Below, piece after piece: positions 1-6,171 of a stretch of DNA of 64,000 nucleotides. The stretch is from contig CALKZY010000028.1 in NCBI GenBank assembly GCA_938002965.1, forward strand, positions 186,001-250,000, given 5' to 3'. The translations under genes were made by a program, and so were the position numbers. This stretch comes from an uncultured Acidimicrobiales bacterium. GTDB lineage: Bacteria; Actinomycetota; Acidimicrobiia; Acidimicrobiales; SZUA-35. Numbering within the stretch: position 1 is the first letter of the stretch; each line of letters opens with the position of its first letter. The notes under the pieces were generated by a model, which saw only the letters and a list, made by a program, of their open reading frames with translations, was not told where the DNA came from and did no database searches.

Positions 1-894
1 GTTCTTACCCGTCGCCGTGCCGTGTAGACCTTCTAGACCGGAGACAAGTGTTCCTAGAAACTCGCCGTCGGTGCCGAAGTGCTTGACCTCGCCGTCGACC
101 CACGGGGACGATACGAAGAACTGTCCGCTGTCGGTCACCGAGATGATTTCGGGGCCTCCTCCGACTTCGTCGAAGACGCGCACGACCTCACCGCCGGGGG
201 AGAAGATCTGGATCCGGGCGTTCTTGGAGTCGACGACCCAGACATTGTCGTCAGGTCCGATCCGCACGCCGATGGGATTGTTGAAATCACCCGGGCTCGC
301 TCCGGCTTGACCCCAGTGACGGAGATAGTTGCCGTCGCTGTCAAAGACCTGAACCCGGTTGTTGCCGAAGTCAGCGACGTAGACCTCGCCGGCACTCGAC
401 ACGTCGATACCCATGGCCGACTGGAACTGCCCCGGCTCGCTTCCGGCTTGGCCCCAGGTTGAACGAAACGTACCATCAGAATCGAACACCGATACCCGAC
501 TGTTCCCCGACTCCGAGACGTAGACGACACCGTCGTCGCCCACCGCCGCCCCGATCGGGTTGGACATCTGACCCGACTCGGAACCGTCTCCACCGGTTTC
601 CCAGAGCAGTTCCCCGTCCGGCGTGAACTTGCGAAGGTGACCGCCCTGGAACTCGGTGGAGTACACGTTGTCGTCGTTGTCCAACGTCAACCCGTTCGGC
701 CAGGCGAACTGCACGCCTTCGGGATCCTCGCCCCAAACTCCGGTCTGTTGGAACTGGCTTGCTTCACTCGAATCAGCCATGTCGGCCTCCTGCTGTTCAA
801 CGTCCGCCCCACACGCACCGGTCATCAACGACAGCACCGCCGTTACCGCAAGGACGGCAACAGTGAGTGCCGGACGAGAACCCATGTATCGCAT
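1..894 (-). CDS. NHL-repeat beta-propeller lipoprotein, 3' end cut by window
   Basis: The reading frame is open from an ATG at 894 to the window edge (298 codons, no stop), so the C-terminus lies outside. The N-terminus has a hydrophobic segment ending in LMTGAC, which fits a lipoprotein signal with a slightly unusual lipobox. The rest is a series of NHL-type blades with repeated patterns such as NPIGAAVGDDGVVYVSE, AMGIDVSSAGEVYVADFGNNRVQVFD and NPIGVRIGPDDNVWVVDS. An AGGTGGAG ribosome-binding site lies 9 bases before the ATG. NHL propellers usually bind protein, sugar or other ligands; the partner cannot be told from sequence. It is expected to be anchored outside the cytoplasmic membrane. 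The gene is transcribed away from the rest of the window. Confidence 0.85.
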   Translation of the reverse strand, partial: MRYMGSRPALTVAVLAVTAVLSLMTGACGADVEQQEADMADSSEASQFQQTGVWGEDPEGVQFAWPNGLTLDNDDNVYSTEFQGGHLRKFTPDGELLWETGGDGSESGQMSNPIGAAVGDDGVVYVSESGNSRVSVFDSDGTFRSTWGQAGSEPGQFQSAMGIDVSSAGEVYVADFGNNRVQVFDSDGNYLRHWGQAGASPGDFNNPIGVRIGPDDNVWVVDSKNARIQIFSPGGEVVRVFDEVGGGPEIISVTDSGQFFVSSPWVDGEVKHFGTDGEFLGTLVSGLEGLHGTATGKN

Positions 895-1158
895 GTCGGA
901 CGACTCCACCTCAATTCGACTACACAACGTAGCGTAAGGAACGATGCGTAGCTTTCAAACGGAGCCGTCCGTCACTGCAAATGGCTTAGCCGCCGTAACT
1001 GAAGTAGCCCGGCAATAAGGCACCTCGGTCAGAAGATTGCCCGAGGCACAGGTCCCACCTCGGAAGGAGCCTCCACATAGGAGGACGAGACGTCGGTTTC
1101 GATCGTTCCCGGTAGAACATATTTCATGGTCGGCCACATCGAGCAGGAGCGGACGGCA

Positions 1159-1407
1159 ATGTGGGTTGAACCTGAGTTGGATGAACCTGAGTTGGATGGA
1201 CCTGGCCGGCCGCACAAGGAGTACGTCACTCCACCGGACGGCGAGTCGCCTATCAGCCCGTTCGATGGACAGGTTCGCTTCTCATTCAACGACATAGGCG
1301 ATGGAACCGACACGGTGGATGAAATCCGTATCGGCCAGGACTTCAGATCGGTCGCCCCATCCCCTGATGTCACCCCACCTACCGTCACGTCGGAGCCATC
1401 CGGCTGA
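1159..1407 (+). CDS. small acidic hypothetical protein
   Basis: An 82-codon frame with codon use like the neighbours. I chose ATG 1159 because AGGAG lies 9 bases upstream at 1145-1149; an in-frame ATG at 1126 has no such site. The N-terminus contains an exact 15-base tandem duplication (1168-1182 and 1183-1197) giving the repeated residues EPELD. The C-terminus is rich in Pro, Thr and Ser. There is no signal peptide, membrane segment or family I recognise. The stop abuts the stop of the convergent Rieske gene. It could be a spurious frame; the ribosome-binding site and codon pattern favour a real gene only moderately. Confidence 0.45.
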   Translation: MWVEPELDEPELDGPGRPHKEYVTPPDGESPISPFDGQVRFSFNDIGDGTDTVDEIRIGQDFRSVAPSPDVTPPTVTSEPSG

Positions 1408-3135
1408 TCAACGCTTTGGTGGCGCTCCGGTGCGAACGAACTGGAGGGCTTCGGCCACGTTCGCGGCCACAAACCGCTCCATCCGAGGCGCAGCGGTGAA
1501 ACGGCTGGAGGCTGCCAACGGCAACGACGAGCCTGTCGCCGCCGCCTCGACTCGAGCGGCCTGGGCCAGCTTGACCACGTGGGCGGTGACGATCCATGAG
1601 GTTGAACGGTCGGTGAGTGACATGCGGGCCAGCGCGTCGCCGACTCCGACCGGGTCTCCGGCCAGGGCGTGAGCGACGGCATCGTCGGCCCGACCGTCGG
1701 CCAAGGCCATAGTCAGATCGCCGGGGCGGCCAGCGGGCGTGGACTCGTCACCGGCGTAGATGTTGCGCCGCTCGGCCCGACCGGAGTCGTGGCATAGGAA
1801 CACGGTGTACAGCGCAAGGCGAGCGGCCGCCTCACCCCCAAGCCGGTTCCACATCCAGCGGGCAGCGTTGGCGTAGGTGACGCCGTGAGTGATGTCCAAC
1901 CATCCAAAGTCAACCGAGTTGTCGTATTCGATCGCCGAGTCGTAGCGAAGTAGGCGTTCGGACACCGCCAGCGAGACAGCATCGATCACACCGATGACGC
2001 CGGCCCCGTTGTGGGCCGCCTCAACGGCACTGGCGATGGCAGCCTCGGGCGAATCCAGCAGCACTTTGCGCAGCGCCATCGCCTGATCGGACTCGGCCGT
2101 CCATCGTCCATCCGCTTCGGCATGCGCCAGCGCTGCAACGTCGACCGCATTTATCTCGCGGGCCGCCTTGCGCATATAGGGAAGCGTGTCCTCCCTTGTG
2201 GCGTACGTGAGCGAGATGGTGAGGTGGGGCAACAGATCGGGGGCGTGGCCCCAACCGACGTACTCCAGCATCTCAAAACACTTCTGGGTGTAGATAGCAC
2301 CGTGACCGTACGACAAATGATGTCGGGCGACGGTTTCGGCGTAGGCCTCCAGCATGTCCTCGGCAGAGGCCCCCGAAGCCAACAGCCCACGGGTGGCGGC
2401 CACGGCACGGTCGACGTCTTCGGCCTCGATGGCGTCGATCAGGTCCCCGACGGTGGCCGACGGATCGGCTTCGACCAGAGCGACGTCAGGGCGGAAACGG
2501 GTTGGTTCGGCCATGGCCGAAAGCGACTGGACGACTGGCAGCGCCTGCTCATCGCCGTCGTAGAGATCTGTGAGCGCCAGACAGTCGGCGGCCATGGCCA
2601 GGCCGTGACCAACACCGTATTCCTCTCGGGCTTGGCTGCGGACCAGCTGTCGGGCCACAATCTCAGCCGGTTGCGCGCCGTTATGCAACAGGCGCACGGT
2701 GTCCCGGGCCATTTGCCCGGGGTAGTTGTTATCAAAGCCGCGGTCCAGGCTGGGCCACAGCTTCTCCCGGGCCTGCTCGGCGGTCGGACGTTCAATGGTG
2801 ACAGCGACCGAACCGTCGTCATCCACCGCAACCTGGTGGCAGGCCACGTCCTCCTCCCCCACCACGCACACCCCGTCGGACACTCGGAACTTCCAGTTGT
2901 GCCACTGGCAGGTGAGCAGTTCACCGTCGAGACTGCCGGTGACCAGTCCGTACCCTTGATGAGGGCAGGCATTGTCCAGGGCGTGCACCCCGGATTCAGT
3001 TCGCACCACGGCCACAGGGGTCCCGCCTACCTGCGTCATCTTCATCTGGCCGACGGCAAAGTCACTAATGTTCCCGACGGTTTCAGTCACCTGCTGTGTC
3101 TCTAGTTGCTGTGTCTTCTCTTGCCGTGCTGCCAT
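1408..3135 (-). CDS. Rieske [2Fe-2S] protein with large helical C-terminal domain
   Basis: Residues about 20-115 form a Rieske ferredoxin-type domain with both cluster motifs, CPHQGYGL and CQWHNWKF (C-x-H and C-x2-H). The remaining 460 residues are mostly helical with scattered conserved-looking His/Asp positions (YGHGAIYTQK, DITHGVTYANAARW); they vaguely resemble the questin-oxidase-like family, but this is only an impression. There is no signal peptide, so it should be a cytoplasmic redox protein, probably passing electrons to a substrate-binding C-terminal part. The promoter immediately upstream carries a SoxR-box-like dyad, and a soxR gene lies divergently 0.6 kb away, which suggests induction by redox-active compounds. 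The start at 3135 fits a near-leaderless transcript. Confidence 0.8.
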   Translation of the reverse strand: MAARQEKTQQLETQQVTETVGNISDFAVGQMKMTQVGGTPVAVVRTESGVHALDNACPHQGYGLVTGSLDGELLTCQWHNWKFRVSDGVCVVGEEDVACHQVAVDDDGSVAVTIERPTAEQAREKLWPSLDRGFDNNYPGQMARDTVRLLHNGAQPAEIVARQLVRSQAREEYGVGHGLAMAADCLALTDLYDGDEQALPVVQSLSAMAEPTRFRPDVALVEADPSATVGDLIDAIEAEDVDRAVAATRGLLASGASAEDMLEAYAETVARHHLSYGHGAIYTQKCFEMLEYVGWGHAPDLLPHLTISLTYATREDTLPYMRKAAREINAVDVAALAHAEADGRWTAESDQAMALRKVLLDSPEAAIASAVEAAHNGAGVIGVIDAVSLAVSERLLRYDSAIEYDNSVDFGWLDITHGVTYANAARWMWNRLGGEAAARLALYTVFLCHDSGRAERRNIYAGDESTPAGRPGDLTMALADGRADDAVAHALAGDPVGVGDALARMSLTDRSTSWIVTAHVVKLAQAARVEAAATGSSLPLAASSRFTAAPRMERFVAANVAEALQFVRTGAPPKR

Positions 3136-3142
3136 GGACTCA

Positions 3143-3173
3143 GTTGTAACTCTTCAAGTAATGTTGAAGTCAA
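3143..3173 (-). promoter_or_regulatory. Predicted SoxR-controlled promoter of the Rieske gene
   Basis: On the minus strand a TTGACT -35 (3173-3168) and a TACAAC -10 (3148-3143) are separated by 19 bases, the long spacer typical of MerR-family promoters. Within it is a perfect dyad CTTCAA-6-TTGAAG (3152-3169), which matches the layout and most bases of the E. coli soxS SoxR box (CCTCAA-6-TTGAGG). The expected start site is about 3136, next to the ATG at 3135, so the message would be leaderless. The regulator is likely the SoxR encoded at 3717-4175. The dyad could also affect the divergent GNAT-soxR operon. Confidence 0.65.
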
Positions 3174-3198
3174 GTGGCAGCTGCCAACGGAGGACCCG

Positions 3199-3720
3199 AT
3201 GCCCATCTCGATTCGACCGGCCAGGCCTGATGACCTCGACACGGTCGTGGCTCTCAGCAACGCCCTCATCCAGGAGGACGCCGGGCAGCGGGATCGCTAC
3301 AGCAACGCGAACTGGGCCGCCGACGAGGGCCACGACTACTTCCGGCCCATGCTCACTGATCCCGAACATTTGATTCTGCTGGCCGAGGACGCTGCCACCG
3401 ACAAGGCCGCTCGCCCAGTCGGATTTCTGGTCGCCCACCTCAAGCCACCACGCCCGGTACGACCGGTGGCCGGGGCCGAATTACACAGCATGTTTATCCA
3501 CCGTGCCGATCGCAGCCTCGGAACAGGAGCCGCCATGGTCAAGCGGTTTGCCATCTGGGCAGCCGAGAACGAGGTGAAGCTGATTTCGGTCAGTTCCTAT
3601 GCCGCCAACAACCGGGCGATCTCGTTCTATCAGTCCCTCGGATTCGAGCCCGCCAGCATGTCCCTTGAAATCGACTTGACTGACCTCACCTTCGACACCA
3701 CCCGGGAACCGGCGCAATGA
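3199..3720 (+). CDS. GNAT-family N-acetyltransferase
   Basis: A 173-residue GNAT protein beginning MPISIRPARPDDLDTVV. The central region HSMFIHRADRSLGTGAAMVK corresponds to the acetyl-CoA pyrophosphate-binding loop (usually Q/R-x-x-G-x-G/A), and the C-terminal ANNRAISFYQSLGFE is the classic GNAT ending. ATG 3199 is preferred over an upstream in-frame start at 3106 because CGGAGG lies just before it and the GNAT fold begins there. The acceptor substrate cannot be predicted. The stop overlaps the start of soxR by four bases (ATGA), so the two are cotranscribed and probably translationally coupled. The promoter region is shared with the divergent Rieske gene. Confidence 0.85.
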   Translation: MPISIRPARPDDLDTVVALSNALIQEDAGQRDRYSNANWAADEGHDYFRPMLTDPEHLILLAEDAATDKAARPVGFLVAHLKPPRPVRPVAGAELHSMFIHRADRSLGTGAAMVKRFAIWAAENEVKLISVSSYAANNRAISFYQSLGFEPASMSLEIDLTDLTFDTTREPAQ

Positions 3721-4175
3721 GTGACGAGGTGAGCCGAGAGCTGCTTTCCATCGGTCAGGTGGCGGAGCGGACCGGCCTAGCCACATCGGCCATTCGCTTC
3801 TATGAGGAGCAAGGTTTAGTGTTCTCGCTCCGAAACGGTGCCGGGCACCGGCGGTTTCGACGGGCCGCCATCCGGCGCCTCTCATTCGTGCTGACCGCCC
3901 AGCGCCTGGGCTACAAGCTGGATGAGATTCGTGAACAGCTGGACACCCTGCCGGCCGAGACCGCACCGACCGACGTTCAGTGGGCGGCCATGGCCCGCCG
4001 TTTCAGTCTCGAACTGGACGAGCGAATCGCCGGCTTGACCGTGCTCCGACAAAAGCTTGAGGGCTGCATCGGGTGCGGCTGCCTCTCGCTGGAACGCTGC
4101 GGCATCTGGAACATCGACGACCACGCCGCTCAACGAGGGTCCGGCCCACGGTTCCTGATCGACCCAGATAGCTAG
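3717..4175 (+). CDS. soxR: SoxR, redox-sensing MerR-family activator
   Basis: A 152-residue protein with an N-terminal MerR winged helix (SIGQVAERTGLATSAIRFYEEQGL, residues about 11-34), a dimerisation helix and the SoxR-specific [2Fe-2S] ligand cluster CIGCGCLSLERC (C-x2-C-x-C-x5-C). The length is normal for SoxR. In other bacteria oxidation of the cluster by redox-cycling compounds twists a 19-bp-spacer promoter into an active form. Here a matching dyad occurs 0.55 kb upstream in front of the divergent Rieske gene. It overlaps the GNAT gene by four bases. Confidence 0.92.
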   Translation: MSDEVSRELLSIGQVAERTGLATSAIRFYEEQGLVFSLRNGAGHRRFRRAAIRRLSFVLTAQRLGYKLDEIREQLDTLPAETAPTDVQWAAMARRFSLELDERIAGLTVLRQKLEGCIGCGCLSLERCGIWNIDDHAAQRGSGPRFLIDPDS

Positions 4176-4185
4176 TTCACGACCA

Positions 4186-4650
4186 TCAGGCCCGAGCGAA
4201 CTCGCGCAACAAACGAAGAGCCTCTCTCCGCTGACTGGCATCGAGTCGGGTCGAATCTTCGATCTGACTCATCGTGTCGTGAACCACTCCGGTTGCGTCG
4301 TCCAACAGCTCGAACCCATCGGCGGTGAGGGCGGCAATTGCCAGGCGGGCGTCCCGAGGGTGCTTGTCTGTAGTCACCATTCCCAGCTTGGCCAAAGGGG
4401 CGAGAGCCCTGGTGACTGCTGATGGAGTCAGCCCGACTTCTCGGGCAAGCTGGGCCCGGCTGGCCCCACCATCACCTCCGGCAGCAATGGCGGCGAGCAG
4501 TCGATACTCGCTATAGGTGATTCCCTTGATGCTGCCGAGGCCACCGTTTAGTGCCCGTTCGATTGCACCCCAGGCGTCTGCGAACGTGGAGGCCAGCTCC
4601 ACAGCATCACTAGAAGTATCACGAGAAGCATCTCTAGAAGCAGTGTTCAT
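4186..4650 (-). CDS. MarR-family transcriptional regulator
   Basis: A winged-helix MarR protein: KGITYSEYRLLAAIAAGGDGG, then the recognition region SRAQLAREVGLTPSAVTRALAPLAKLG and the wing DKHPRDARLAIAALTADG. I chose ATG 4650 (154 residues) rather than GTG 4674, because a TATAGT -10 lies seven bases upstream of this ATG and a dyad fills the promoter spacer; the GTG would put the operator inside the gene. The N-terminus has a short ASRD/TSSD repeat. It is convergent with soxR and divergent from the PadR-ABC operon, which it may co-regulate along with itself. The ligand is unknown. Confidence 0.82.
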   Translation of the reverse strand: MNTASRDASRDTSSDAVELASTFADAWGAIERALNGGLGSIKGITYSEYRLLAAIAAGGDGGASRAQLAREVGLTPSAVTRALAPLAKLGMVTTDKHPRDARLAIAALTADGFELLDDATGVVHDTMSQIEDSTRLDASQRREALRLLREFARA

Positions 4651-4657
4651 ATTTGTG

Positions 4658-4686
4658 ACTATATTCGTGATCACTCACGAATTACA
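4658..4686 (-). promoter_or_regulatory. Leaderless promoter with dyad operator for the MarR gene
   Basis: On the minus strand TATAGT (4663-4658) sits seven bases before ATG 4650, as in leaderless actinobacterial transcripts. The 17-base spacer upstream is almost exactly occupied by a perfect dyad TTCGTGA-TCAC-TCACGAA (4664-4681). The -35 (TGTAAT) is poor. A MarR dimer bound there would block the polymerase, so autorepression is the simplest reading. Confidence 0.5.
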
Positions 4687-4702
4687 CATGCACTACGCAC
4701 AC

Positions 4703-4737
4703 ATTGCCTGCAGTCACCCTAGGAGGTTGCAGGCAAT
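4703..4737. promoter_or_regulatory. Perfect 10-bp inverted repeat upstream of the PadR operon
   Basis: ATTGCCTGCA (4703-4712) and TGCAGGCAAT (4728-4737) are exact inverted copies with a 15-base spacer. They are followed by two ATTCCCAGT direct repeats (near 4736 and 4754) and several ATGCAT palindromes up to the PadR start. This is a plausible operator region for PadR or the neighbouring MarR. Transcript hairpin formation is an alternative. Confidence 0.45.
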
Positions 4738-4774
4738 TCCCAGTTGCAATGCATTCCCAGTATGCATACCCTGC

Positions 4775-5419
4775 ATGCATGCCCAGAATGTCCGCAGACT
4801 CGTCGTCAGGCACATCCCGGTGATCCGTCAAGCCTTGCTGTCACTACTCGAGGCCGAGCCGAAGTACGGCTATCAACTCAAGAGCGAGTTCGAGGCCGCC
4901 ACCGGTACAGCCTGGTTGCTCAACATCGGCCAGGTGTACAACACGTTGTCCCGCATGGAACGAGACGGAGCCATCGCCGGCATCGGCGACGACGACGAGG
5001 GACGTCCACTGTATGAAATCACCGCCAACGGCGAGACCGAACTGGCCACCTGGATGACCGCCACCGTCGCCCGTTCCACCTCCACCCGAGACGAGGTCAC
5101 CATGAAGGTGCTTATGGCGGCGGCAACCGGAGCGGCCGACCCAGCGGGCGTCATCGCCACTCAACGTCAGGCCTCAATGGATCTGCTCCAGCAGACGACG
5201 GCCACCCGGGCGGCGGCCACGTCCATGGCAGACCGTCTGCACCTTGAACGTCTCATCGTGCTGACCAACGCCGAACTTCGCTGGCTCGACTTGGCCGAAC
5301 AAACCCTGGCTGAGGAGGTGTTGGCCGACGACGTCGAGCCAAGCAAGCCCAATTCCCAGCAGACCACCGCCCAAAATTCCAGGGCACAAAAGGCCAAGGC
5401 CCGAGGAGCGCAGTCATGA
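4775..5419 (+). CDS. PadR-family transcriptional regulator
   Basis: The PadR winged helix is clear: IRQALLSLLEAEPKYGYQLKSEFE, then LNIGQVYNTLSRMERDGAI and the wing DDEGRPLYEITANGETEL. A C-terminal helical dimerisation region and a low-complexity tail follow. The open frame extends far upstream, but the family starts near here; ATG 4775 is the nearest ATG in frame before the domain, preceded at eight bases by TATGCA. The stop overlaps the next start (ATGA at 5416), so it forms one operon with the ABC transporter genes. PadR proteins commonly repress adjacent efflux pumps and are released by the exported compound. Confidence 0.85.
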   Translation: MHAQNVRRLVVRHIPVIRQALLSLLEAEPKYGYQLKSEFEAATGTAWLLNIGQVYNTLSRMERDGAIAGIGDDDEGRPLYEITANGETELATWMTATVARSTSTRDEVTMKVLMAAATGAADPAGVIATQRQASMDLLQQTTATRAAATSMADRLHLERLIVLTNAELRWLDLAEQTLAEEVLADDVEPSKPNSQQTTAQNSRAQKAKARGAQS

Positions 5420-6171
5420 GCACAGAATCGGTCGACGTTGCCCTGCAACTGACCAACGTCAGCCGCAGCTACCGGGACGGGGAAACTCTCGTCCATGCTC
5501 TCAACGATGTCTCGCTTGCCGTGAACCGCGGAGAGATGGTGGCAATCACCGGTCGCAGCGGCTCGGGCAAGTCGACACTCGTCAACCTGGCCGGCGGGCT
5601 CGACGCTGCGACGTCAGGCGACATCACCGTGTGCGGCCAGCCGCTGTCCGGGCGGCCTGCCGATCTCGCCGTCATGCGTCGACGCACCATCGGCTATGTC
5701 TTCCAGAACCTCAACCTCATCGATGACCTCACCGTGATCGAGAACGTCGCTCTGCCGGTAGAGCTTGACGGGGTCCGTCCCCGGGCGGCCCAACAGGTGG
5801 CCATGATCGCGCTCAAAGAAGTCGGCCTGGAAGATACCGCCGGTCGCTTCCCTCACGCCCTTTCCGGTGGCCAACGTCAACGGGTGGCTATCGCCCGAGC
5901 CATCGCCGAGCCGCAACCGGGCCAGCGGCGCCTGCTGCTGGCCGATGAGCCGACCGGGGCGTTAGACGATCTCACGGCTCGATCGGTCTACGACCTTCTA
6001 TCGGGCCTGACCGGCGACGGTTTGGCGGTCGTGGTCGTGACTCACGACCACGAACTGGCCGCCTATGCCGACCGGGTGGTCCGGTTGAAAGACGGTCGCA
6101 TCGAGCACATCACCGAACGAAGCCAGGCACCGGCCACTGTGGCCGAACTGCTGGCTGGCGATAGCCGATGA
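5416..6171 (+). CDS. ABC transporter ATP-binding protein (MacB/LolD type)
   Basis: A 251-residue nucleotide-binding protein with Walker A GRSGSGKST, Q-loop FQNLNLIDDLTVIENV, signature LSGGQRQRVAIARA, Walker B LLLADEPTGALD and the H-loop VVVTHDHELA. Sequence around the Q-loop and the TGALD motif places it in the MacB/LolD/FtsE subfamily, which pairs with long FtsX-type permeases. It overlaps the permease gene by four bases. Together they probably export a drug, peptide or lipid-like molecule, or act as a mechanotransmitter, under PadR control. Confidence 0.93.
   Translation: MSTESVDVALQLTNVSRSYRDGETLVHALNDVSLAVNRGEMVAITGRSGSGKSTLVNLAGGLDAATSGDITVCGQPLSGRPADLAVMRRRTIGYVFQNLNLIDDLTVIENVALPVELDGVRPRAAQQVAMIALKEVGLEDTAGRFPHALSGGQRQRVAIARAIAEPQPGQRRLLLADEPTGALDDLTARSVYDLLSGLTGDGLAVVVVTHDHELAAYADRVVRLKDGRIEHITERSQAPATVAELLAGDSR

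Noticed and set aside
2011-3105. A 364-codon plus-strand frame
   Set aside because: It is antisense to the Rieske gene, whose cluster motifs are unmistakable, and it has no family resemblance of its own.
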